Positions 37,004-44,887 of a stretch of DNA of 64,000 nucleotides are shown here, piece by piece (position 1 is the stretch's first letter; every line of letters begins with the position of its first letter). The notes under the pieces were generated by a model. The model ran no database searches and had not been told where the DNA came from. It saw only the letters and a program-made list of their open reading frames with translations. Origin of the DNA: Lactococcus sp. S-13 (lineage in GTDB: Bacteria > Bacillota > Bacilli > Lactobacillales > Streptococcaceae); the NCBI RefSeq assembly GCF_004210295.1, contig NZ_SDAK01000001.1:1736001-1800000 (forward strand), written 5' to 3'. The position numbers were made by a program, and so were the translations under genes.

Positions 37004-37088
37004 GCGGTGGGCGGGACTTGAACCCGCACCAAGAAAATTCCCGACAGGATCCTTAATCCTGCGCGTCTGCCAATTCCGCCACCACCGC
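37004..37088 (-). tRNA. tRNA-Leu with anticodon AAG
   Basis: On the minus strand the 85-base gene folds as a class II tRNA. The acceptor is GCGGTGG/CCACCGC, the anticodon stem is CAGGA/TCCTG with loop TTAAGGA, and a long variable arm and a T-arm GCGGGTTCAAGTCCCGC follow. Loop positions 34-36 read AAG, which pairs with CUU. The 3' CCA is not encoded. A terminator lies just downstream. It has an intact acceptor and is not part of a visible tRNA cluster. Confidence 0.9.
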
Positions 37089-37159
37089 AAAACAGTACTT
37101 TACTATAATACCATTTTTAAAAACTTCTGTCAAGAACAAACTTGTATTCGATAAAAAAC

Positions 37160-38104
37160 TTAATTCTTCACAGGATTATACTTATCCATGAACTGTGAAA
37201 TCGTTGCACGATAGAGGCTAGGATTCGTTTGGAAAGAACGAGCGTGAGTAGCTCCTTTGATCAGTAATTTCTCTTTTGGCGTTCCAGACTTGACAGCTTT
37301 GTAATTTTCTTCAAGCATCGATGTGGGTACGTAAGTATCTTTGCTACCATGAATCAGCAAAATCGGCAATTTATTAACTGCTAGCGCCTTTGTCGAACTG
37401 GCCTCTTGGAAAAACCAGCCTTGACGGAGTTTGCTCTCTAAAGACACACTGTAAACGAGCGGGAAAGCAGGGATATTGTAGCTGGCCTTAGCTTGATAGA
37501 CAATCTCATCCCAAGCGTTGGTATAACCACAATCCTCGATAATGTTTTTGACCGAAGAAGGCAAGCCCGACTCGCCAGAAGCCATCATCACCGTCGCAGC
37601 GCCCATGGACAGACCATAAAGCGTAATTTGACTTTGCGGATTTTTAGCCGTTAAAAATTTTGCCCAAGCAATTACGTCAGACTTGTCATGATAACCAAAA
37701 GTAATAAAATCTCCCTCAGAAGCTCCAGCACCACGATTGTCAGGCATCAAAACATTGTAGCCAAGCTCATGGAAAAGTTGACCATACTGACGCATTGCAG
37801 ATTTATTCTGACGGAATCCATGCACGACAATAACCGTTTTATCAGTAGAGACAGCGGCTGGTACATACCAGGCATCCAATTTCAAACCATCATTTGTAAT
37901 GGTCTGCGTTGACTTTGTCAGTTGATCAAATTTCTTCACAAGATGATAAGTGGGGCTAGAACTTTTAACCTGAGCGACTGGAGTATCATTACGCACACAA
38001 GCCACGCGGTAGAAATATAAAGTTGCCCCTAGATTGACGATGATAGCCAGTACAAAAATTCCAATAATCAAACGCCAAACCCAAATTTTCTTTGTATTTT
38101 TCAT
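37160..38104 (-). CDS. Membrane-anchored alpha/beta hydrolase
   Basis: The first 30 residues form a membrane anchor (WRLIIGIFVLAIIVNLGATL), leaving the catalytic domain outside the cell. The alpha/beta-hydrolase fold shows VIVVHGFRQNKSAMRQYG (oxyanion strand), the nucleophile elbow YGLSMGAATVMMAS with Ser, the acid in ILLIHGSKDTYVP and the His in KGATHARSF. Lactococcal relatives are annotated as extracellular hydrolases or esterases; the substrate is unknown. The gene is alone between the tRNA-Leu and the divergent SMR gene. Confidence 0.85.
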   Translation of the reverse strand: MKNTKKIWVWRLIIGIFVLAIIVNLGATLYFYRVACVRNDTPVAQVKSSSPTYHLVKKFDQLTKSTQTITNDGLKLDAWYVPAAVSTDKTVIVVHGFRQNKSAMRQYGQLFHELGYNVLMPDNRGAGASEGDFITFGYHDKSDVIAWAKFLTAKNPQSQITLYGLSMGAATVMMASGESGLPSSVKNIIEDCGYTNAWDEIVYQAKASYNIPAFPLVYSVSLESKLRQGWFFQEASSTKALAVNKLPILLIHGSKDTYVPTSMLEENYKAVKSGTPKEKLLIKGATHARSFQTNPSLYRATISQFMDKYNPVKN

Positions 38105-38209
38105 GAGCTATATTATACACAAAAAATAATGAAAATACCCAAAAGAAGACATAAACAGCGGGGATGATTTTTACAACTAATTATGTTAAAATAAATAAAA
38201 TAGAAAAAT

Positions 38210-38290
38210 GCTCCACCGGGAGCCAATCGTGTCAGCGATGATGTACATTTCAGTAGGTCTTTGAAGAAATGTAGATAATCGTTTTTTTTT
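38210..38290 (+). promoter_or_regulatory. Riboswitch-like leader of the SMR exporter gene (possible guanidine sensor)
   Basis: Two hairpins come first: GCTCC/GGAGC with loop ACCG (38210-38223), then ATCG/CGAT with loop TGTCAG (38226-38239). The same CGAT (38236-38239) can instead pair with ATCG at 38278-38281 to extend the TACATTTC/GAAATGTA stem (38244-38251 with 38266-38273). That longer stem ends in nine T residues (38282-38290), making an intrinsic terminator. The two folds exclude each other, as in a transcriptional ON switch. The downstream gene is a Gdx-type SMR exporter, so guanidine is a logical ligand; guanidine-IV is a candidate class, but I could not match a consensus from memory. 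Confidence 0.55.
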
Positions 38291-38311
38291 GTAGGAGAAA
38301 AGGAGCAAAAA

Positions 38312-38632
38312 ATGACTTGGTTTTATTTATTATTGGCTGGAGTTTTTGAGGTTTGGTGGGCAACCACGATGAAGTTGAGTCAAGGATTTTCTCAGCTCAA
38401 GTTCACTCTTTTGACCATCGTTGGAATGCTTGCAAGCTTTGGCTTTCTCGCCTTGGCCTTAAAAAAATTACCCTTAGGAATTGCCTATCCTATTTGGACA
38501 GGAATCGGAGCCGTCGGCACCATTTTTATTGGTGTTTTGTTATTTAAAGATAACGTCTCGCCCTTGACTTGGGTGTTCATTACCTTGTTAATTATCGGAA
38601 TCATCGGCATAAAAGTAACAAGTGGCCATTAA
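38312..38632 (+). CDS. gdx: Small multidrug resistance family exporter, Gdx/SugE type
   Basis: The 106-residue protein has four membrane helices and the conserved Glu13 in LLLAGVFEVWWA that couples proton and substrate binding. The pattern GFSQLKFTLLT, then LPLGIAYPIWTGIGAVGT and GIIGIKVTSGH closely follows SugE/Gdx, a guanidinium exporter, rather than EmrE. Gdx works as an antiparallel dimer. GGAG lies before the ATG. It is preceded by a structured leader and followed, 90 bases later, by an MFS exporter gene. Confidence 0.88.
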   Translation: MTWFYLLLAGVFEVWWATTMKLSQGFSQLKFTLLTIVGMLASFGFLALALKKLPLGIAYPIWTGIGAVGTIFIGVLLFKDNVSPLTWVFITLLIIGIIGIKVTSGH

Positions 38633-38671
38633 ACAATGAAAAAAATTTTACAAAAATTAAATAAGAAAAAT

Positions 38672-38711
38672 GATAAAAATAGCCATAGCCAACCCTATAG
38701 CTATTTTTATC
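38672..38711 (+). repeat. Strong hairpin directly before the MFS ribosome-binding site
   Basis: GATAAAAATAGC (38672-38683) pairs perfectly with GCTATTTTTATC (38700-38711), and ATAG/CTAT (38685-38688 with 38695-38698) extends the stem toward a six-base loop. The Shine-Dalgarno GGGAGG follows at once. It could be the terminator of the SMR gene or a control structure for the MFS gene. Confidence 0.7.
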
Positions 38712-38721
38712 GGGAGGAAAA

Positions 38722-39885
38722 ATGAAAAATAAAAAAAGCATGATGAATCTAGCAATTTCAAACCTATTTTTAGTTTTTTTGGGCGCAGGCTTAGTCATTC
38801 CAGTCTTACCCACTCTGAAAGAACAAATGAACTTCTCAGGGACAACAATGGGAATGATGATTTCTGTATTTGCAATTGCCCAATTAGTAACATCTCCACT
38901 GGCAGGAGCTCTCTCCGATAAAATCGGTCGTAAAAAGCTGATTGCAATTGGGATGCTTGTTTTTTCATTTTCTGAACTTTTATTTGGTCTAGCCCAAGCC
39001 AAAAGTGGCTTTTATATCTCACGAGCTTTGGGAGGAGCGGCGGCAGCAATGATTATGCCCTCAGTAACAGCCTATGTAGCAGATATGACAACAATCGCGG
39101 AGCGTCCGAAAGCCATGGGCTTAGTTTCAGCAGCGATTAGTGGAGGCTTTATCATCGGACCAGGTGTCGGCGGTTTTATTGCCAATTTTGGTTTGCGCGT
39201 CCCCTTCTATGCTGCTGCCATTTTGTCCCTCATTGGATTTATATTGACAATGCTTGTTTTAAAAGAACCAGAAAAAACAATTCACTTGGGTCAGCCTTTA
39301 GCCAAAAGTTCTTTTATGGAATTACTAAAACATCCCTTGTTTGGTTCCCTTTTTATCATTATTCTGATTTCTTCTTTCGGCTTGCAAGCTTTTGAGTCAA
39401 TTTATAGCATTATGGCAACCATCAATTTTGGATTTACAATGAGTGAAATTGCCCTAGTGATTACAGTGAGTGGTATCCTTGCACTTGTTTTTCAACTTTT
39501 TCTATTCGATATTATTGTTGAAAAAATCGGGGAATTTGGCTTGATTCAACTTACCTTTTTTGTCAGTGCCCTCTTTATCGCAGTTATTGCAGTGACAAAA
39601 AATAATTTGATTGTCGCCCTTTCAACCTTTGTTGTCTTTCTTGCCTTCGACCTTTTTCGACCTGCAGTCACAACTTATCTCTCCAAGCACGCAGGAAATC
39701 GTCAAGGGGCTGTCAATGGCTTAAATTCAGCCTTTACGAGTTTTGGGAATATTTTAGGACCTCTCGCAGCAGGCTACTTGTTTGACTTCAATCATCTGTT
39801 CCCCTACTATATATCAGCCCTAATTTTATTTGGAACAGGGGCATTATCGCTCGTCATGAATCGAAAAAGCTTTGTAAAAATTTAA
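38722..39885 (+). CDS. MFS multidrug-type exporter (12 spans)
   Basis: The 387-residue protein has twelve predicted membrane segments. MFS motif A is GALSDKIGRKKLI between helices 2 and 3, and the export-type motif C region SAAISGGFIIGPGVGG is in helix 5. This is the drug:H+ antiporter-1 layout seen in NorA/Bmr-type pumps. Substrates are unknown. It has its own GGGAGGAAAA ribosome-binding site and ends at a terminator. It may be cotranscribed with the SMR gene or separated from it by the hairpin between them. Confidence 0.87.
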   Translation: MKNKKSMMNLAISNLFLVFLGAGLVIPVLPTLKEQMNFSGTTMGMMISVFAIAQLVTSPLAGALSDKIGRKKLIAIGMLVFSFSELLFGLAQAKSGFYISRALGGAAAAMIMPSVTAYVADMTTIAERPKAMGLVSAAISGGFIIGPGVGGFIANFGLRVPFYAAAILSLIGFILTMLVLKEPEKTIHLGQPLAKSSFMELLKHPLFGSLFIIILISSFGLQAFESIYSIMATINFGFTMSEIALVITVSGILALVFQLFLFDIIVEKIGEFGLIQLTFFVSALFIAVIAVTKNNLIVALSTFVVFLAFDLFRPAVTTYLSKHAGNRQGAVNGLNSAFTSFGNILGPLAAGYLFDFNHLFPYYISALILFGTGALSLVMNRKSFVKI

Positions 39886-39914
39886 AAAACGCCTCGCTTT
39901 TGCGGGTGTTTTTT
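39884..39914 (+). terminator. Terminator after the MFS gene
   Basis: AAAAAACGCCTCGC and GCGGGTGTTTTTT form a GC-core stem with T-rich end, overlapping the MFS stop codon. Confidence 0.8.
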
Positions 39915-40031
39915 GTATAAGTTATTTTGGTTGATTAAGGAAAAAGAATGGCGCGAAGTGCAAAAAAATAGGCGGGAATAGTCATTTTATCGTCGGGCTT
40001 ATCTGTTATAATGAGCTTAAGGAGAAAAAAT

Positions 40032-40844
40032 ATGGCAATTGTTTTAATTACAGGAGCAAGTAGTGGTATTGGCTATCAAGCAGCAGAATTACTTGCTCAA
40101 AAAGGACACCAAGTCTATGGAGCCGCGCGTCGAATGGATGAGTTGGAAAGTTTGAAAAAATTTGGAGTGAACCCCATTTACCTAGATGTTACAAACCAAG
40201 CTTCTTGTGAAGAAGTCGTTAGGGCAATTATAGAAAAAGAAGGGAAGATAGATGCGCTGATCAACAATGCGGGTTATGGCTCCTATGGAGCAGTGGAAGA
40301 TGTTTCTCTTGAAGAAGCTCAACGGCAGTTTGAAGTGAACCTATTTGGAGTTGCTCGCTTGACTAAATTAGTTTTACCTCATATGCGAAAAAATAAATTT
40401 GGGCGCATTATCAACATTTCTTCCATGGGTGGAAGGGTTACGACATACTTCGGGGCTTGGTATCATGCTACAAAATATGCCTTAGAAGCTTTTAGTGATG
40501 CGCTCAGAATGGAAACGAAGCCATTCGGCGTAGAGGTGTCGCTAATAGAACCAGGTGGAATTAAGACACAATGGGGATTCATTGCTGCCGACCATTTGGC
40601 TGAATCGGCTAAAGGAGGAGCTTATGAAAAAGCTGCGCAAAAGGCGGCTATAGGAATGAGAAGGCAGTACTCTGGAAATATGATGTCTGATCCTAAAATT
40701 ATTTCTAAGACGATATTAAAAGCGCTAGATTCACGCAAACCACGCGCTCGTTACTTAATAGGTTTTGGTGCGAAACCAATTGTTTTTCTTCATGCGATTT
40801 TACCTACACGCTTATTTGACTGGATTATGATGCACTCTAGTTGA
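40032..40844 (+). CDS. Short-chain dehydrogenase/reductase
   Basis: The protein has the classical SDR motifs: nucleotide-binding VLITGASSGIGYQAAELLA at the start, INNAGYGSYG, the catalytic Ser in INISSMGG and the YxxxK motif in YHATKYALEAFSDAL. It should reduce or oxidise a carbonyl or hydroxyl group with NAD(P). The substrate is unknown. I chose the ATG at 40032 after AAGGAG. An AraC-family regulator gene follows 22 bases later and is probably cotranscribed. Confidence 0.88.
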   Translation: MAIVLITGASSGIGYQAAELLAQKGHQVYGAARRMDELESLKKFGVNPIYLDVTNQASCEEVVRAIIEKEGKIDALINNAGYGSYGAVEDVSLEEAQRQFEVNLFGVARLTKLVLPHMRKNKFGRIINISSMGGRVTTYFGAWYHATKYALEAFSDALRMETKPFGVEVSLIEPGGIKTQWGFIAADHLAESAKGGAYEKAAQKAAIGMRRQYSGNMMSDPKIISKTILKALDSRKPRARYLIGFGAKPIVFLHAILPTRLFDWIMMHSS

Positions 40845-40866
40845 TAAATTAAGGAAAAATAAAAAG

Positions 40867-41841
40867 ATGAAAATAGTAATTGACCAACAATTTCAAGATT
40901 TTTTAGAATATAACCAGCTAGACTTAGGAAATCTATTAGAAAAGTCCAATATTCCCAACCTTCTTTGGAAAGAAGAGTTAACTTTAGGTGATGATGAGTT
41001 TCATCGATTTCAGGAAATATTATCATCAGAATTAACAGATGATCAACTCATTTTATTGAGTGATGTTCAGAAAATAGGATTATTTATGCCAGTATTTTTT
41101 GTGGCCTTATCCTCATCCAATGGTCTCCAAGCAATCCAGCGTTTAGCAAAATACAAAAAACTGATTGCTCCAGTAAATATAAAAATTACTACCTCAGACG
41201 ATGAAGTACTCATTTCAATCGGTGGCACCACTCCTAATAAACAGCTTTCTCGCTTTTCGCTATTTAATGAGCAGCTCGTTATATTAAGTATACTGAGAGC
41301 GGGTAGTGGGCAAACTATTGTTCCTAAAAGAATAGAGGCTCCTTACCCATCTAGTCAATCGCTCTCAGAGGTCTTTGGAGCACCGGTGAAGTTTGTGGAA
41401 GCTGGTAATATTTTAGTTTTTAATTATGAAGACATGGAAAAACCATTTTTAACTCGAAATAACAGTATGCGTACCTTGATAGAACCAGAAATGAACCGCC
41501 AATTGGAAGAACTTAAGACTTCCTCATCGTTTATCAATAATCTGCATCAGGAAATTCAAAAGGCTGTCCCCTCTGGCGATTACTCGATAGATAAAATATC
41601 TAGGCGGCTAGGGACAAGTACTCGAACGCTACAAAGAAATTTAAGAAATTCAAAAACGACATTTAAGGCGGAAACACAGGTAGTTCAGAAAAAAATGGCG
41701 CTTCATTTTTCACATGATTTTAATTTAAGTGTGGAAGAAATTGCATATATGGTGGGATACTCTGAGGTTAGTTCTTTCGCACGGGCCTTTAAAAAATGGA
41801 CGGGAACGACCTTGAGTCAATATCGAAAAAGATACAGTTAA
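40867..41841 (+). CDS. AraC-family transcriptional regulator
   Basis: The C-terminal 100 residues hold the double helix-turn-helix of AraC regulators: ISRRLGTSTRTLQRNLRNSK and VEEIAYMVGYSEVSSFARAF, then FKKWTGTTLSQYRKRYS. The N-terminal 200 residues match the arabinose-binding-domain-type (DUF/AraC_N) sensor seen in regulators such as those of the GadX/OruR kind. The ligand is unknown. Its position right after the SDR gene suggests it controls that gene. No clear operator was found. Confidence 0.88.
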   Translation: MKIVIDQQFQDFLEYNQLDLGNLLEKSNIPNLLWKEELTLGDDEFHRFQEILSSELTDDQLILLSDVQKIGLFMPVFFVALSSSNGLQAIQRLAKYKKLIAPVNIKITTSDDEVLISIGGTTPNKQLSRFSLFNEQLVILSILRAGSGQTIVPKRIEAPYPSSQSLSEVFGAPVKFVEAGNILVFNYEDMEKPFLTRNNSMRTLIEPEMNRQLEELKTSSSFINNLHQEIQKAVPSGDYSIDKISRRLGTSTRTLQRNLRNSKTTFKAETQVVQKKMALHFSHDFNLSVEEIAYMVGYSEVSSFARAFKKWTGTTLSQYRKRYS

Positions 41842-42028
41842 AAGCGTTTAGCTTAAGAGCTATCACTAGTTTCGAGAGTTGAGACTATGGCCAAGAGAAT
41901 AACGATTGTAAATGAATTAGTCTAAATTTAGAGACGTTTCTTCTCAAAACATCAAATAAAAATTTAAAGAGGTACGAAAAACCTCCCATCGCAGCACGAG
42001 GGGAGGAAAAGGAGTAAGCTATTTAAAA

Positions 42029-42114
42029 GGAGTCAAGGGGATTTGAACCCCTGCGCCGCTTATCACGGTTCGACGGATTTCGAGTCCGTTGCATTACCAC
42101 TCTGCCATGGCTCC
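42029..42114 (-). tRNA. tRNA-Ser with anticodon CGA
   Basis: On the minus strand the 86-base gene starts GGAGCCATGGCAGAGTGG, has the anticodon arm CGGA-CTCGAAA-TCCG (anticodon CGA, reading UCG), a long variable arm and the T-arm AGGGGTTCAAATCCCCT. The acceptor GGAGCCA against TGACTCC has one C-A mismatch (position 5 with 68). The other arms pair normally. The 3' CCA is not encoded. It lies alone between an AraC gene and argG. Confidence 0.9.
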
Positions 42115-42191
42115 GCTCCTTTATTTAATTATATTATAGCATAGTTACAGTTTGACTAAAAGTAATATGAATAGTAATATCAAAATAAAAG

Positions 42192-42241
42192 ACGTATAAT
42201 TATACATTTTCCTTGACAAGTGAATAAATATGCCATATAAT
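42192..42241 (+). promoter_or_regulatory. argG promoter with probable ARG boxes
   Basis: TTGACA (42213-42218) and TATAAT (42236-42241) are 17 bases apart. The spacer itself reads TGAATAAATATGCC (42221-42234), close to the ARG-box pattern bound by ArgR/AhrC. A second palindromic box CGTATAATTATACAT lies just upstream (42193-42207). Binding here would block the promoter when arginine is plentiful. Confidence 0.6.
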
Positions 42242-42275
42242 TGTATTTAAATTAAATTGAAAGAAGATGTAACTA

Positions 42276-43472
42276 ATGGGAAATAAAAAAATTGTCTTGG
42301 CTTATTCTGGTGGATTGGATACGAGTGTAGCAGTAAAATGGCTGGCAGAAAAGGGATTTGATGTTATTGCGACTTGTATTGACGTCGGTGAGGGAAAGGA
42401 TTTAAACTTTATTCATGATAAAGCTTTGCAAGTTGGCGCTGTTGAATCCCTCATTTTGGATTGCAAAGCTGAATTTTCGGAAATCTTCGTTGGTGCAGCG
42501 CTCAAAGGGAATTTAATGTATGAAAATAAATACCCTTTGGTTTCTGCGCTGAGTCGTCCTTTGATTGCGAAAAAATTGGTTGAAGTAGCTAAAAAATTTG
42601 GAGCAACTGCAATCGCTCACGGTTGCACAGGTAAAGGAAATGATCAAGTACGTTTTGAAGTTGCCATTCATGCCCTAGCACCAGAACTCGAAGTTATCGC
42701 TCCTGTACGTGAATGGCATTGGCCTCGTGAAGAAGAAATTGCCTATGCGGTTGAAAACAATATTCCGATTCCGGCTGATTTAGACAATCCTTATTCTATT
42801 GATATGAATTTGTGGGGACGTGCCATCGAAGCAGGCATTTTGGAAAATCCTTGGAATACTTGTCCAGAAGATGCCTTCTTTATGACAAAATCAGTGGAAG
42901 AAGCTCCTGAAACACCAGAATTTATTGAAGTTGATTTTGAAGAAGGTTTGCCAGTTGCTTTAAATGGTGAAAAGAAACCTCTGTATGAAATCATTAAAGA
43001 AGTGAATATTATTGCAGGAAAACATGGGATTGGGCGGATTGATCACGTTGAAAATCGACTTGTTGGCATCAAATCACGTGAATTTTATGAATGTCCCGGA
43101 GCCCTCACGCTCTTAAAAGCACATAAAGACCTCGAAGATTTAACTTTTGTTCGCGAATTGTCACATTTTAAACCAGTTATTGAAAATGAATTAGCAAATT
43201 TGATTTATAATGGACTTTGGTTTAATCCAGCGACCCAAGCTTTGATTGCCTACCTCGATGAAACGCAAAAAGTAGTGAATGGGACAGTTAAAGTCAAACT
43301 TTACAAAGGAAATGCAACACCTGTTGGTCGTAAATCAGCCAACTCGCTATATGACGAAAATTTAGCAACTTATACTGCAGCAGATGAATTTGACCAAGCT
43401 GCAGCCGTAGGATTTATCAAACTTTGGGGTTTGCCAACTCAAGTCAATGCGCAAGTTAACAAAAATAAATAA
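42276..43472 (+). CDS. argG: Argininosuccinate synthase
   Basis: ArgG joins citrulline and aspartate with ATP. The 398-residue protein has the N-type ATP pyrophosphatase loop [17 protein letters not shown] near the start, [14 protein letters not shown], and [12 protein letters not shown], all typical. The length is normal. It starts an argG-argH pair with 23 bases between the genes, under a promoter with likely ARG boxes. Together they complete arginine synthesis from citrulline. Confidence 0.97.
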   Translation: MGNKKIVLAYSGGLDTSVAVKWLAEKGFDVIATCIDVGEGKDLNFIHDKALQVGAVESLILDCKAEFSEIFVGAALKGNLMYENKYPLVSALSRPLIAKKLVEVAKKFGATAIAHGCTGKGNDQVRFEVAIHALAPELEVIAPVREWHWPREEEIAYAVENNIPIPADLDNPYSIDMNLWGRAIEAGILENPWNTCPEDAFFMTKSVEEAPETPEFIEVDFEEGLPVALNGEKKPLYEIIKEVNIIAGKHGIGRIDHVENRLVGIKSREFYECPGALTLLKAHKDLEDLTFVRELSHFKPVIENELANLIYNGLWFNPATQALIAYLDETQKVVNGTVKVKLYKGNATPVGRKSANSLYDENLATYTAADEFDQAAAVGFIKLWGLPTQVNAQVNKNK

Positions 43473-43495
43473 GAATCGTTAAGAAAGTAGAAGTT

Positions 43496-44875
43496 ATGGT
43501 GAAAAAACTTTGGGGTGGACGTTTTGAAGCTTCCTTGGATGAAAAAACAGAAAATTTTGGCGCCTCGATTAAATTTGAACAAAGATTAGCTCCGTTTGAT
43601 TTACAAGGTTCTTTAGCTCATGTTAAAATGTTGAGTGCCACAGGAATTATTTCTGGTAAAGAGGCGGATGAAATTGTCGCTGGATTGAAGGCCTTAGAGG
43701 AAAAACTGCACAATCATGAAATTGAGTTTAAAATCGAAAATGAAGATATTCATATGAACATGGAAACTTATCTTTTAGAGGAAATTGGAGCAGTTGCAGG
43801 AAAACTTCATACAGCAAGATCAAGAAATGACCAAGTTGCAACAGATATGCACCTTTATCTAAAATCGGTATTGACAGAGGTTCTGTCTGTGCTGACAACG
43901 CTACGTTCAACGATTGTCAACCTTGCTGTAAACCATGTTGACACAATCATGCCAGGCTATACTCATCTGCAACACGCTCAGGCAATTTCTTTTGGGCAAC
44001 ATTTGATGGCTTATTATCAAATGTTTACACGAGATTTTGAACGTTTTGAGTTTAACTTTAAGCATACAGATATCAATCCTTTAGGCGCTGCTGCGCTGGC
44101 GGGGACAACTTTCCCCATTGACCGGAAAATGACAACAGAACTTTTGGGGTTTGCTGGGCCTTACGCCAATTCAATGGATGCGGTGTCTGACCGTGATTTT
44201 ATAATAGAATTTTTATCTAATTCCAGCCTATTGATGCTCCATTTGTCGAGACTTTGTGAAGAGTTGATTTTGTGGTGCTCACACGAATTTAAATTTATCA
44301 CTCTGTCAGATGCCTACTCAACAGGTTCCTCGATAATGCCGCAAAAGAAAAATCCAGATATGGCAGAGCTGATTCGCGGAAAAACAGGACGCGTTTATGG
44401 AAATCTGATGGGCTTACTTACGGTAATGAAAGGATTACCCTTAGCTTACAACAAAGATTTACAAGAAGACAAAGAAGGAATGTTTGATAGTGCAGATACG
44501 ATACTAACTTCGTTAACGGTAATGGCAGGGGTATTGTCAACCTTGAAGGTCAACGATGTCAACATGGAAGAATCAACTGCTAAAGATTTTTCAAACGCAA
44601 CAGAACTCGCAGATTATCTTGCAGCCAAAGGGATTCCCTTTAGGCAAGCTCATGCGATTGTTGGTCAGTTGGTTTTGGACTGTGTTAAGAAAGGGATTTA
44701 TCTGCAAGATGTAAGTTTACAAGAGTATCGTGCCTTGTCTGATTTGATTGAAGAAGATGTATATGAAATTTTAAAATCACGCACGGCTGTTGCTCGTCGG
44801 ACTTCATTAGGTGGGACTGCCTTTGATTCGGTTAGAAAGCAAATTGAACAAGCAAAAAAAGAACTTCAAAGTTGA
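43496..44875 (+). CDS. argH: Argininosuccinate lyase
   Basis: ArgH splits argininosuccinate into arginine and fumarate. The 459-residue protein starts [20 protein letters not shown] and has [34 protein letters not shown] and the fumarase-superfamily signature [11 protein letters not shown] with the catalytic Ser. It is complete. The end of the gene contains one arm of a bidirectional terminator shared with the MFS gene on the other strand. Confidence 0.97.
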   Translation: MVKKLWGGRFEASLDEKTENFGASIKFEQRLAPFDLQGSLAHVKMLSATGIISGKEADEIVAGLKALEEKLHNHEIEFKIENEDIHMNMETYLLEEIGAVAGKLHTARSRNDQVATDMHLYLKSVLTEVLSVLTTLRSTIVNLAVNHVDTIMPGYTHLQHAQAISFGQHLMAYYQMFTRDFERFEFNFKHTDINPLGAAALAGTTFPIDRKMTTELLGFAGPYANSMDAVSDRDFIIEFLSNSSLLMLHLSRLCEELILWCSHEFKFITLSDAYSTGSSIMPQKKNPDMAELIRGKTGRVYGNLMGLLTVMKGLPLAYNKDLQEDKEGMFDSADTILTSLTVMAGVLSTLKVNDVNMEESTAKDFSNATELADYLAAKGIPFRQAHAIVGQLVLDCVKKGIYLQDVSLQEYRALSDLIEEDVYEILKSRTAVARRTSLGGTAFDSVRKQIEQAKKELQS

Positions 44876-44887
44876 AGTTCTTTTTTA
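44854..44887. terminator. Bidirectional terminator between argH and the MFS gene
   Basis: AAAGAACTTCAA and TTGAAGTTCTTT form a stem flanked by A and T runs. It overlaps both stop codons. Confidence 0.8.

Noticed and set aside
43065-43085. Possible parS site for ParB (TCACGTGA core in argG)
   Set aside because: Only the central eight bases match; the outer half-sites of the TGTTNCACGTGAAACA consensus do not. No perfect parS was found in the window.
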